From UBA5972 sp964637875 (GTDB lineage: Bacteria; Pseudomonadota; Alphaproteobacteria; Rhodobacterales; Rhodobacteraceae), in assembly GCA_964637875.1 (NCBI GenBank), contig CAZWXK010000010.1:3188-67187 (forward strand): DNA of 64,000 bases, read 5' to 3'. Position numbers and translations under genes: made by a program. Shown here piece by piece: positions 42,220 to 53,174 of the stretch; within the stretch, counting starts at the first letter, position 1; each line of letters opens with the position of its first letter. The notes under the pieces were generated by a model. The model worked only from the letters and a program-made list of their open reading frames with translations, was not told where the DNA came from and made no database searches.

Positions 42220-42990
42220 ATGAGCGCGCGCCACCACCAGAACGGTTTCTCCGAGCTTCCCCTGCCCGGGCTTGCAGCCCTGCCCGGGATGGGCAAGGAC
42301 ACCCGGCCCCCTGACCCCGAGGATCACCGCAGAAATCACCGCGCCCGTCTGCGTGCCCGTTTCATGCGGGGCGGCGCGGCGGCCATGCCCGATTACGAGC
42401 TGCTCGAACTGGTTCTGTTCCGCGCGATCCCCCGGCGCGATGTCAAGCCCCTGGCAAAACGCCTGCTTGCGGAATTCGGCGATTTCAACGCGGTACTGGC
42501 AGCCGATGCCGCGCGCCTGTCTCGGGTTCGGGGAGTTGGCGCCGCCGTCGTGCAGGAGCTGAAGATCGTCGAGGCCGCAGCCCACCGCATGGCGCGGGCC
42601 CGGGTGATCGAGAGGGCCGTATTGTCGTCGTGGGACGCGCTGTTGACCTATTGTCAAACGGCGATGGCCCATCAGACGATCGAACAGTTCCGCATCCTGT
42701 TCCTGGACCGCAGAAACATCCTGATCGCCGACGAGGCTCAGCAGAAAGGCACCATTGACCATGTTCCGGTCTACCCGCGCGAGGTGGTCAAACGCGCGCT
42801 CGAGCTGAATGCCTCGGCCCTGATCCTGGTGCACAATCACCCGTCGGGCGACCCCACCCCGTCAGATGCCGACATTGCCATGACCCGGCAGATCATCGAT
42901 GCCGCGGGCGCGCTGGGTATCGTCGTTCACGACCATCTGGTGATCGGGCAGGGCGACGCGTACAGCTTTCGCGCAGACGGCCTCATCTGA
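42220..42990 (+). CDS. radC: RadC family JAMM/MPN+ protein
   Basis: Residues 35-110 include a helix-hairpin-helix region (ARLSRVRGVGAAVVQELKIV). The C-terminal JAMM metalloprotease-like domain carries the metal site HNHPSGDPTPSDAD. RadC was once thought to be a DNA repair protein; its function is not settled. 256 residues. The 3' end overlaps the convergent PstS-OmpA gene by 8 bp. Confidence 0.94.
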   Translation: MSARHHQNGFSELPLPGLAALPGMGKDTRPPDPEDHRRNHRARLRARFMRGGAAAMPDYELLELVLFRAIPRRDVKPLAKRLLAEFGDFNAVLAADAARLSRVRGVGAAVVQELKIVEAAAHRMARARVIERAVLSSWDALLTYCQTAMAHQTIEQFRILFLDRRNILIADEAQQKGTIDHVPVYPREVVKRALELNASALILVHNHPSGDPTPSDADIAMTRQIIDAAGALGIVVHDHLVIGQGDAYSFRADGLI

Positions 42991-44515
42991 CCCAGATTTC
43001 GACACGCCGGTTCAGCCTCTGGCCCCGTGGCGTGTCATCACAGGCCAGGGGCGAGACCGCGCCCAGCCCCACCGCGCGGAATTTCAGCAGCCGCAGGTCT
43101 GCCCGGCCTGCCCGCGCGCGCAGCAGCCCCAGAACCGCATCTGCCCGCCGTTTCGACAGGCTGCGGTTGCCCGTCGCGCTGCCCTGAGAATCGGAAAAAC
43201 CCGCAAGGATCAGTTCGCGCCCGTCAAAATCGCCCTCTTCGACCATCAGGGCCAGCCGGTCGATGGCCTGCCGCGACCACGCGTCCAGCGTGGTTGTTCC
43301 GGCGGAAAAGCGGGCGGTCAGGGCCAGGCGCGATGCGCCGGCAAAGGTCGAGACAAGCTCCTTCAACGGGCCGATACCCTGTGTCTCGGGGGTGTTGGCG
43401 ATGGCGTTGGCCAGGCGCCCCTCCTGCCGCGACAGGGGCAGGCGGTCGGGGGCTGGGGCGATATATCCCGACCGATTGACCGAGGGCCAGGCCTCGGGCC
43501 CACGCAGCCATGCCAGAAAGGCCCGCGCAAAGGGCGGAAGCGGCCGGTCGGGCGTGAACAGGTACAATACCCGGGTCAGCGGATAGTCCCCGCTCTGAAC
43601 CGAAAATCGGGTGGGGTATTGCAGGATGCCACAGTCACCCCGCAGGGCAAGGGGCCGTGCCCTGCCGATGGATGCGAAATCGACATAGCCGATACCAAAG
43701 GCATCTTTTGCGACCGCGCGCGCAAGATCGGGCAGTTTTTCAAAGCGCCGCCGCTCAACGGCGCTGTTCAGGCCGGTCTTGCCCAGCACATCGGCCTGAA
43801 ACGCGCGCGCAAGATCGGAACCCGGCCTGGGCAGATAAACGGTGATGGGTGCATCATAACCCCCAAGGTCAGCCCAGTTCGTGATCTTTCCGGCCCATAT
43901 CTGGCGGATCTGGTCCAGGCTGAGCGCCTGCACGGGATTATCCGGTGATGTCACGAGAATGATTGCGTCGAGGCCGACCACCTGTGCGCGCAGCCCGACC
44001 AGGGCCGCGGCCCGCTGCCCGGGGCGCAGATTGGCGGCGATGAACTGGACGCGACCCTTCTTCAGGGCGGTCGCCGCCGAGGACAGCGTACCGGGCATGA
44101 CCTGCATGCGGGCGAGGGGTACATTGTCGCTGTTGGAAATGAAATCGCTCCAGCCGGACATGTCGTTTGGAACGCGCGCAACCTTCAGTCCGCGCGCACG
44201 GACGAAATCGCCGACAAGCGGGTCGAGCAGATCTCTCAACATGACGGAATCGCCCGCCAGCCCCAGATCGGCGGCATATCTGGCCGGGTCGGGACAGGCT
44301 GCGCCACGACAGGTTGTTCCCAGCGCGTCCAGCGTCATGTCCCCGAACCGCGTCCGCAGCCGCCAGGTGGCCCCGTCAAAGCCCAACAGCGTGCCCTTGA
44401 GGGTGATCTTGCCGTTGGCTGAACGCAGCGTTACCTCGGCCCCGGCATGGGCATTTCGGGGAAAAACGAACAGGACAAGCAGGGCAGAAAGAAAAACCCG
44501 GCGGAAAAAAGTCAT
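42983..44515 (-). CDS. Exported PstS-like phosphate-binding protein fused to OmpA domain
   Basis: A 510-residue periplasmic protein. Residues 1-24 are a signal peptide (RRVFLSALLVLFVFPRNAHA). Residues about 80-370 resemble PstS-type phosphate-binding proteins: LDAIILVTSPDNPVQALSLD, IRQIWAGKITNWADLGGYD, and FGIGYVDFASIG. Residues about 385-510 are an OmpA-like peptidoglycan-binding domain (ARFSAGTTTLDAWSRQAI, LILAGFSDSQGSATGNRSLS, RLNRRVEIWVR). The fusion would hold a binding protein on the cell wall. No pst transporter genes are nearby. It follows the anchored cadherin-like gene by 18 bp, on the same strand, so the two probably form an operon. Confidence 0.9.
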   Translation of the reverse strand: MTFFRRVFLSALLVLFVFPRNAHAGAEVTLRSANGKITLKGTLLGFDGATWRLRTRFGDMTLDALGTTCRGAACPDPARYAADLGLAGDSVMLRDLLDPLVGDFVRARGLKVARVPNDMSGWSDFISNSDNVPLARMQVMPGTLSSAATALKKGRVQFIAANLRPGQRAAALVGLRAQVVGLDAIILVTSPDNPVQALSLDQIRQIWAGKITNWADLGGYDAPITVYLPRPGSDLARAFQADVLGKTGLNSAVERRRFEKLPDLARAVAKDAFGIGYVDFASIGRARPLALRGDCGILQYPTRFSVQSGDYPLTRVLYLFTPDRPLPPFARAFLAWLRGPEAWPSVNRSGYIAPAPDRLPLSRQEGRLANAIANTPETQGIGPLKELVSTFAGASRLALTARFSAGTTTLDAWSRQAIDRLALMVEEGDFDGRELILAGFSDSQGSATGNRSLSKRRADAVLGLLRARAGRADLRLLKFRAVGLGAVSPLACDDTPRGQRLNRRVEIWVR

Positions 44516-44533
44516 GCGGTCCCATCCCCGAAA

Positions 44534-45982
44534 TCACCTCGAGGCGATAATCAGGTCACGGGCAACGTTTTTCAAGACAAGGGTCGTGTCTGCACTGTCG
44601 CATCCGGGCAGGCGAAAACGCAGACCCGAGGCGCTGATCATCCGCCCGCCGGTGGCGCGCAGGCTCTGCAAAACGGCACCCTGCCCACAGCTTTCCGGGC
44701 CGGGGCGAATCGCAAGCGCAAGGTCGGCGAACGCGGTATTCGGGGTTCCTCTCAGGTTCCTCGTGTAAACCAATGCCATCACGGGATTTTTCATGGTTTC
44801 ATCACCCAGGAGGACGCGATTGGTCGGGGTGGTTTCGGCGGGCGCATTGGCGACCTGGCGTGCGGGCGCCAGGGTCACGTCGAAACGGCCCCGCCAGAGA
44901 AAGACAACACGGTCGTAGCGTTTGATATCGGGGACTTCGACCGACGCGCGGACGATTTCCCCTTTTGGCAGGGTGATGCGGAAATGTGCCAGTTTCTCAA
45001 GCGCGGGAACCCGCAGGGCAAGCCGGCCATCGGCACCCAGCCTTGTTGCGAATCGCATCCGGCCGTGCTGAATGACCACACGAACACCGGGTTGACAGGC
45101 ATCGACGACGGTCAGCGCAACCATTGCCCCGGTCACGGCCCGGGCCGATACGGTGGCGTTGCATGTTGCGGCGCCATGGTCGCCGGGGGCAATGTCCGTC
45201 GCACCCGGCGGGACCGGCCCGCCGAGAGGTGCGCGAACACCGTTTGGCAGGTTTGGCAGCCTGCCGAGAGGCCCGGCCGAGGCCTCGCGCAACAACGGGA
45301 GGCGGTCGTCGGTGTTGGCGGGCATTGCCGGCAGCGGCGTCGACAGCATGCCGACCGCCGGAGACGTGCCGCCCATATGGCTGGTCGAAAGTGCGGTCTG
45401 TCGCAATGAGGGGGCTGCCTCGACCGCCGCCAGCGCCAGCTTGTCGGCCGGGGCACGAACAGGGCGCGATTCCGAACCCGCGCCCCGGCCCAGGTGGATG
45501 TTCGAGATTTCCAGATCGCCACTGGCAATGCCGACCCGCCCGTTCAGGCGCGGGGCCGCCGAGATTGCCTGGTCTCCGATCGAGGCCTTGGGCGCGCGCG
45601 CCGGGATCAGGCGCAGGGCGACGCTGGCCGGCGGGCACTGGCGCCCGGTGTCGATGCAATATGAAAAGGCCTGATAGCCGGTGCAGTCTGCCGAAGCGGT
45701 ATAGTCGAAGCCCCCGCCAACCTGGGCAACACGGCCGCAGGCCGGCTGTTTCAGCAACCGGATGTCGCCCGGCCCGATGTCATCGGGATTCAGGTCGTTG
45801 GCCAGAACATCGAGGCGCTGCGTGCGCCCTGCCTGGACGGTGAATATGTCATCCACGGCACGCGCGGCGGACTCACCGCGAAAACCGGCCATGATCCGGT
45901 CGGCATTCTGGGTGATCAGGGCAATCGACACGGTCAGGAAAAGTGCCGTGTAGACCAGTCCCATTTTCTCACTGATACGCAT
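44534..45982 (-). CDS. Membrane-anchored protein with Ig/cadherin-like domain
   Basis: From the ATG at 45982, one transmembrane helix (MGLVYTALFLTVSIALITQ) anchors the protein. It is followed by an Ig- or cadherin-type domain with the hallmark LDVLANDLNPDDIGPGDIRL and FDYTASADCTGYQAFSYCID. A long, disordered middle (about 140-290) is rich in Ala/Pro/Gly. The C-terminal region (about 290-482) has four cysteines and no family I know. Length 482; in-frame codons upstream to 46150 look non-coding. It sits between secA, 244 bp upstream on the same strand, and the PstS-OmpA gene 18 bp downstream. Function unknown; an envelope role with the PstS-OmpA protein is inferred. Confidence 0.8.
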   Translation of the reverse strand: MRISEKMGLVYTALFLTVSIALITQNADRIMAGFRGESAARAVDDIFTVQAGRTQRLDVLANDLNPDDIGPGDIRLLKQPACGRVAQVGGGFDYTASADCTGYQAFSYCIDTGRQCPPASVALRLIPARAPKASIGDQAISAAPRLNGRVGIASGDLEISNIHLGRGAGSESRPVRAPADKLALAAVEAAPSLRQTALSTSHMGGTSPAVGMLSTPLPAMPANTDDRLPLLREASAGPLGRLPNLPNGVRAPLGGPVPPGATDIAPGDHGAATCNATVSARAVTGAMVALTVVDACQPGVRVVIQHGRMRFATRLGADGRLALRVPALEKLAHFRITLPKGEIVRASVEVPDIKRYDRVVFLWRGRFDVTLAPARQVANAPAETTPTNRVLLGDETMKNPVMALVYTRNLRGTPNTAFADLALAIRPGPESCGQGAVLQSLRATGGRMISASGLRFRLPGCDSADTTLVLKNVARDLIIASR

Positions 45983-46226
45983 CTCGCCCTCCGGATGCCT
46001 TGCATTCCGCAAGCTGCATCCTGACCCCGAAATTGTGGCGAGAATTGCCAGAGAGGGTGGCTTTTTGGGGGAATTTTTCGCCCCCGGCACCAGACCATTG
46101 CCCGCCGGCGCCGGAAACATTGCGGGCCGACAGGGCCAAGCGCGGGTCAACCATCGGAAAAACCGATCAAATCTGCGCGTGTCCCGGAGTGGACACCGGC
46201 GCTATGTCAGAAATGATCGGCCGCCG

Positions 46227-48962
<2,736 letters not shown>

Positions 48963-49206
48963 TGGTACTCCGTTCGAATGGCGGGCGCCGTGGTTGGCGT
49001 TTTTGTTACGAAATCGTGTAAAGGCTTTTCTTGTCTGCCCCGTGCTCAGGTTTCATAACAATCGCCGGAGCACGGACAAACCAGTCTTTGCACAATGTCC
49101 AAAGGCATGTAAGGGGATGCTGGGCAGGTGTCAACGCCACCGGATTTGACAACAGCAAGACATGTGGCACAAGGCGCGATCCATGATACCCAATTCGGAG
49201 AAAAAC

Positions 49207-50055
49207 ATGAACTTCAAGAACGGAATCCTTGCTGCAGCTCTGGTCGCGGCGATCCTTCCAACCCATGTCCAGGCGGCCGAGAATCCGTCGGTCGATACGG
49301 TTCTGGCGACCGTTGACGGGACCAAGATCACCCTTGGCAATGTCATCGCCCTGCGCGAGCGCCTGCCACAGCAATACAAGCAGCTTCCGGACGACGTTCT
49401 TTTCAAGGGCATCATCGACCAGCTGATTCAGCAGACCGTGTTGATGAACGCCATGAAGGCCAACATGGACAAGAAGACGCGGATCGGCCTCGAAAATCAG
49501 GAACGCGCCTTTCTGGCCTCGGAATTCCTCGACCGCCTTTCGGGTCAGGAGATCCCGGAAAAGGATCTGAGGGCCGCCTATGCCGCGAAATATGATTCGG
49601 CCATTCCCGAAGAGGAATACAATGCCTCGCACATCCTGGTGAAAACCAGGGCCGAGGCCGAGGAAATCATCAAGCAGCTCAAGAACGGTGCCGATTTCGC
49701 GACCCTTGCCAAGGAAAAGTCCACCGGCCCCTCGGGCAAGCGCGGGGGTGAACTGGGCTGGTTTTCCAGGGGCATGATGGTCAAGCCGTTCGAAGAGGCG
49801 GTGCTGAAAATGGCCGTGGGCGAGATTTCCGGCCCGGTCAAGACCCAGTTTGGCTGGCATGTGATCAAGCTGAACGAAATGCGGGCCAAGAAACAGCCCA
49901 CATTCGAGGAAGAGCGCGACACCCTTGCCGCCGAGCTGCGCCAGAAGGCGGTGGACAAGGAAATCAGCCGTCTGACCTCGGCAGCCAAGGTTACGCGGGA
50001 AAAAGTCGATATTGATCCAAAGGTGATCCGCGATGTATCCCTGCTGGACAAGTAG
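49207..50055 (+). CDS. Exported parvulin-type peptidylprolyl isomerase
   Basis: Periplasmic foldase of the SurA/PrsA type. A signal peptide (residues 1-22, GILAAALVAAILPTHVQA) precedes a SurA-N-like helical region. One parvulin domain follows, about 140-235 (ASHILVKTRAEAEEIIKQLK, GGELGWFSRGMMVKPFEEAV, GWHVIKLNE), with a helical C-terminus after it. No lipobox, so soluble. The ATG at 49207 has GGAGAAA upstream; the frame is open 15 codons further without a ribosome site. 282 residues. It faces secA and precedes argJ by 24 bp, so export and folding genes cluster here. Confidence 0.93.
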   Translation: MNFKNGILAAALVAAILPTHVQAAENPSVDTVLATVDGTKITLGNVIALRERLPQQYKQLPDDVLFKGIIDQLIQQTVLMNAMKANMDKKTRIGLENQERAFLASEFLDRLSGQEIPEKDLRAAYAAKYDSAIPEEEYNASHILVKTRAEAEEIIKQLKNGADFATLAKEKSTGPSGKRGGELGWFSRGMMVKPFEEAVLKMAVGEISGPVKTQFGWHVIKLNEMRAKKQPTFEEERDTLAAELRQKAVDKEISRLTSAAKVTREKVDIDPKVIRDVSLLDK

Positions 50056-50079
50056 GGATATCTGACATCGGGGGTTGCT

Positions 50080-51462
50080 TTGGGCACAGAGGATGAAACC
50101 GGGGCAGGGGGGGAGGACTCCTCTGCCCAGATCGCCGCGCTGCAGGAAAAGCTGAACCATCTGCGTCGCAAGCTCAAGGAAGCACGGGCCGAGCTCGAGG
50201 CCGCGCGGGGCGCTGCCCCGGCCGTGTCGCCTCTGGCGCCCGCGCGGTTTCCCGATCTGCCGCAAATCGGCGGTGTGCGTTTTGCCGCGGCCGCAGCCGC
50301 GGTGAAATATCGGGGCCGCAACGATGTCATGCTGGCCGAAATTGCCCCCGGCAGCACGATTGCGGGCGTTTTCACCCGTTCGTCTACCCGGGCGGCCCCG
50401 GTACTGGATTGCCAGTCAAAGATCGCCCGCCTGCAAAAGGATGGCGCCGGCAAGGGCGGGTTCGCGATTCTCGTGAACTCGGGCAATGCCAATGCCTTTA
50501 CCGGCGCTGTCGGATTCGAGGCGGTCGACACGCTGACCGGCGCTGTCGGTCGTGCCCTGGACGTGCCCGCTGCGCATGTCTTTTCCGCGTCAACCGGCGT
50601 GATCGGCGAGCCCTTGCCGCAAAAGCGGATCCTGGCGGTGATCGATCGGCTGACTGCCGATCTGTCGCCCGATGGCGCGGCCGCGGCGGCGCGTGCGATC
50701 ATGACGACCGATACCTTTCCCAAGGGGGCGATGGCCGAGGTCGAGATCGACGGCAGAACCGTGCGCATCATGGGCTTTGCCAAGGGCTCGGGCATGATCG
50801 CCCCGGACATGGCGACCATGCTGGTTTTCATCTTTACCGATGCCGGGGTCGAGCAGGGACATCTGCAGCAGATGCTGAGGCGGCTGAATGCGGACAGCTT
50901 CAACGCGATCACGGTGGACAGCGATACCTCGACCTCGGACAGCCTGCTGGTGGTCGCAACCGGGGCTTCGGGCGTGCAGGTCGGCGGGCCGCGTTCGAAA
51001 TCGGGCCGCAGCTTTGCCCAGGCGCTGGGCAGTGTGATGCTGGACCTGGCCCATCAGGTGGTGCGCGATGGCGAGGGCGCGACAAAATTCGTCGAGGTTT
51101 CGGTCACCGGGGCGACCAGCCGCCGCGACGCCCGCAAGGTTGCGATGGCGATCGCCAATTCGCCCCTGGTCAAGACGGCCATCGCCGGAGAAGATCCCAA
51201 CTGGGGCCGCATCGTCATGGCTGTCGGCAAGTCGGGCGCCCGCGCCGAACGCGATCTGCTGACCATCCGTTTCGGCAATATCCTGGTTGCCGAGAAAGGC
51301 TGGATCGCAGCTGACTATCGAGAGGAGGATGCGGCCGAATACATGAGGGGCGACGAACTGCTCATCGGGGTCGATCTGGGGCTGGGGCAGGCATCGGCCC
51401 GTGTCTGGACCTGCGATCTGACCAGGCAGTACATTACCATCAACGCGGATTATCGCTCGTGA
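50080..51462 (+). CDS. argJ: Bifunctional ornithine acetyltransferase / N-acetylglutamate synthase ArgJ with coiled-coil extension
   Basis: Transfers acetyl from N-acetylornithine to glutamate, and often makes N-acetylglutamate from acetyl-CoA, in the cyclic arginine pathway. The ArgJ body has the self-cleavage site in PDMATMLVFIFTDAG (Ala-Thr, threonine nucleophile), GSGMIAPDMATM, TSDSLLVV, and the C-terminal DLTRQYITINADYRS. Before it lie about 48 residues starting from a TTG at 50080, including a coiled-coil-like stretch (IAALQEKLNHLRRKLKEARA). A GTG at 50224 would give a normal-length 412-residue ArgJ, but the heptad pattern and codon use argue that the extension is translated. The stop overlaps the mutT GTG start (GTGA). 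Confidence 0.92.
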   Translation: MGTEDETGAGGEDSSAQIAALQEKLNHLRRKLKEARAELEAARGAAPAVSPLAPARFPDLPQIGGVRFAAAAAAVKYRGRNDVMLAEIAPGSTIAGVFTRSSTRAAPVLDCQSKIARLQKDGAGKGGFAILVNSGNANAFTGAVGFEAVDTLTGAVGRALDVPAAHVFSASTGVIGEPLPQKRILAVIDRLTADLSPDGAAAAARAIMTTDTFPKGAMAEVEIDGRTVRIMGFAKGSGMIAPDMATMLVFIFTDAGVEQGHLQQMLRRLNADSFNAITVDSDTSTSDSLLVVATGASGVQVGGPRSKSGRSFAQALGSVMLDLAHQVVRDGEGATKFVEVSVTGATSRRDARKVAMAIANSPLVKTAIAGEDPNWGRIVMAVGKSGARAERDLLTIRFGNILVAEKGWIAADYREEDAAEYMRGDELLIGVDLGLGQASARVWTCDLTRQYITINADYRS

Positions 51463-51857
51463 AACTGGTTCTGGTTTCGGCGGTCGCCCTGATCGATCGC
51501 GACGGGCGCGTGTTGCTGGCGCGCCGCCCCGAAGGCAAGAGCATGGCCGGCCTGTGGGAGTTTCCCGGTGGCAAGGTCGAGGCCGGCGAAACGCCCGAGG
51601 CCGCCCTTGTGCGCGAGCTGCGCGAGGAGCTGGGGATCGACACCTGGCAGAGCTGTCTGGCCCCGCTGACATTTGCAAGCCATTCCTATGATGATTTCCA
51701 CCTGTTGATGCCCGTTTTCGCCTGCCGGAAATGGAAGGGAATCCCGCGCCCCAGAGAGAGGCAGGAGCTGAGATGGGTGCGGGTGGCCGATCTGCGCGAC
51801 TATCCGATGCCACCTGCCGATCGGCCTCTGGTTGCGGTGCTGCGCGACTGGCTCTGA
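51459..51857 (+). CDS. mutT: MutT-type Nudix hydrolase (8-oxo-dGTP diphosphatase)
   Basis: Sanitises oxidised guanine nucleotides. The Nudix box is complete: GGKVEAGETPEAALVRELRE followed by ELGI, and FPGG precedes it. The 132-residue length and the VLLARRPEGKSMAGLWEFPG opening fit MutT rather than other Nudix groups. The GTG start overlaps the argJ stop as GTGA, so translation is likely coupled. It converges on the Thr/Gly-rich gene, 157 bp away. Confidence 0.94.
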   Translation: MKLVLVSAVALIDRDGRVLLARRPEGKSMAGLWEFPGGKVEAGETPEAALVRELREELGIDTWQSCLAPLTFASHSYDDFHLLMPVFACRKWKGIPRPRERQELRWVRVADLRDYPMPPADRPLVAVLRDWL

Positions 51858-51934
51858 AGACCGGCTGTGGTCCGGGGCCATTCCGGCCCCTGCACGGCGT
51901 GCTCCTGTCGCCCCCGTCATTGCCGAAAGGAAAG

Positions 51935-51960
51935 GGCATCCCCGGTTTCCCGGAGATGCC
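51935..51960. terminator. Hairpin between convergent mutT and Thr/Gly-rich genes
   Basis: Arms GGCATC-CCCGG and CCGG-A-GATGCC pair with one mismatch around a TTTC loop. On the minus strand the stem is followed by CCTTTCCTTTC, a T-rich run, 55 bp after the stop of the 173-residue gene. A second stem, GGGGCC-ATTCC-GGCCCC, is at 51874-51890. Probable terminator pair for the two convergent genes, without a clean T-tract. Confidence 0.45.
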
Positions 51961-52014
51961 GTTGCTGGTTCGTGAGTGGTGAACCGTGAGGAAGTTGCCG
52001 CGTGGGCCGACCGA

Positions 52015-52536
52015 TCAGTCGTCGCCGCCGCTGCCGCCCTCGCCGCCGCCTTCGCCTTCGCCGCCGCCTTCGCCTTCGCCGCCGCCATTGCCGGCACCGC
52101 CGCCGTAGCCGCCATTGTCGGCGCCTTCGCTTTCACCGTCGCCCTTGCCATCATCGTCACCGGTATTGGTGGCAACTGCGGTGGTGGTTCCAGTCGTCGC
52201 GATGACACCACCGACAAGATTGTTTTTCTTGGGGGGTACCGTGGTGGTTCCGGTCGTGGTACCGCCGGTCGTTCCGCCGGTTGCCCCGGTGGTCGTTCCG
52301 CCGGTCGTTCCGCCGGTTGTTCCGGTTGTCGTGCCGGTCGTGGTGCCGCCGGTTGCCCCGGTCGTGGTTCCGGTGGTTGCCCCGCCGGTTGTTCCGGTCG
52401 TCGTGCCAGTCGTCGTGGTCGTGCTGGTTGTCGTCGTCGTGGCGGTACCGGTCGTGCCAGCGGTCTGCGCCTGAGCGGCAATACCCGCCGAGGCAAGGAT
52501 CGAGGCAACTGCGGCCGAGATGAAGATGGATTTCAT
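52015..52536 (-). CDS. Secreted Thr/Gly-repeat, Gly/Glu-rich low-complexity protein
   Basis: Residues 1-24 are a signal peptide (SIFISAAVASILASAGIAAQ, cut after AQAQ). Residues 25-99 consist almost only of Thr and Gly with a few Ala, in short repeats such as GTTGGTTTG. A central segment (VPPKKNNLVGGVIATTGTTT, AVATNTG) follows. The tail, about 127-173, is Asp/Glu/Gly-rich with EGEGGGEG repeats. No enzyme domain. It may be an extended surface or biofilm polymer, or an ion-binding protein, but this is speculation. The next gene upstream encodes a 78-residue relative with the same AVATNTG core and acidic Gly-rich tail, so the pair arose by duplication. Confidence 0.75.
   Translation of the reverse strand: MKSIFISAAVASILASAGIAAQAQTAGTTGTATTTTTSTTTTTGTTTGTTGGATTGTTTGATGGTTTGTTTGTTGGTTGGTTTGATGGTTGGTTTGTTTVPPKKNNLVGGVIATTGTTTAVATNTGDDDGKGDGESEGADNGGYGGGAGNGGGEGEGGGEGEGGGEGGSGGDD
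52240..52464. repeat. Degenerate Thr/Gly codon repeat
   Basis: About 225 bp within the 173-residue gene made of imperfect short units of ACN and GGN codons, read on the minus strand. The third bases vary, so coding is under selection rather than being a recent slippage array. Polymerase slippage and length polymorphism between strains are likely here. Confidence 0.8.
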
Positions 52537-52614
52537 GGTCTGTTTCCCTTTGTTGTGGTTCAGATGTGGTTGGATGGTGTCGTCTTGCCGTGAATTCGGT
52601 TTCGTTGGGGTAAA

Positions 52615-52851
52615 TCAGTCGCTGTCGCCACCGCTCTCGCCGCCGTTTTCACCACCTTCGCTTTCGGTGCCCTCGACCTCGCCAGTGTTGGTGGCGACGG
52701 CCTGATTGGTGCCGCTTGTCTTGAGGACCTTGCCGATCAGGGGGGCGCCGGCCTTGGGCGCCGCAGGGGCGGTCTGGGCGTTTACGCCAAAGGCCGAGGC
52801 GGCAATCGCCGCGGCAATCGCGGATGAGATCATCAGAATTTTCATCGTCAT
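52615..52851 (-). CDS. Small secreted acidic Gly-rich protein, paralogue of the Thr/Gly-repeat protein
   Basis: A 78-residue exported peptide starting MTMKILMISSAIAAAIAASA, with the signal peptide ending near GVNAQ at residue 26. The mature part is short: KAGAPLIGKVLKTSG, then AVATNTGEVEGTESEGGENG and an acidic Gly-rich end. AVATNTG and the following acidic-Gly pattern recur in the 173-residue protein encoded 78 bp downstream. The ATG at 52851 has AAGGA upstream. It is too small for the Thr/Gly array of its partner. Function unknown. Confidence 0.75.
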   Translation of the reverse strand: MTMKILMISSAIAAAIAASAFGVNAQTAPAAPKAGAPLIGKVLKTSGTNQAVATNTGEVEGTESEGGENGGESGGDSD

Positions 52852-53174
52852 GGTTCCTTGCGTGTTGTTGCGTTTCTTGCGTCTTGGTTCCGGCGGCGGG
52901 AGGATGCCGCGTCGTTTGCAGGAACCGATCTAGACCGTTCGGGCCGGGCCGGAAATTGACCGGCGGTTAGACGGCGGCAGGATCGGCCGACAGTTCAAAG
53001 GAAATCATCCGAAACCATAGAAAACATGGCGGAAATCGGGCGCAGGAGTGCCGTTTCTATATCCATGGGTTAGATTGGCGTGACCGGCGAAACGCGCCGG
53101 ATTCGCGCCCTATGACCAAAGTTTAGGAGCCATCCTTGCCAGCACATGCCCGATGGCGCCGAAATGGCGCCGAT
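52852..53174. other. Intergenic region between hemH and the small secreted genes
   Basis: 323 bp with no open reading frame that looks coding. It holds a perfect hairpin CCGGCG-AAACG-CGCCGG at 53084-53100 and two tandem copies of ATGGCGCCGA at 53153-53162 and 53164-53173, just past the hemH stop. The hairpin lacks a T-tract. The 52-53 kb gene pair should have its promoter here, on the minus strand, but I cannot pick one reliably. Confidence 0.5.

Noticed and set aside
49146..49206. Promoter for the parvulin gene from a perfect TTGACA at 49146-49151
   Set aside because: No -10 hexamer at 15-19 bases; the best AT-rich match is over 30 bases away.
52240..52464. CRISPR-like repeat array
   Set aside because: The repeats are Thr/Gly codons inside a secreted protein gene; no constant repeat with unique spacers exists.
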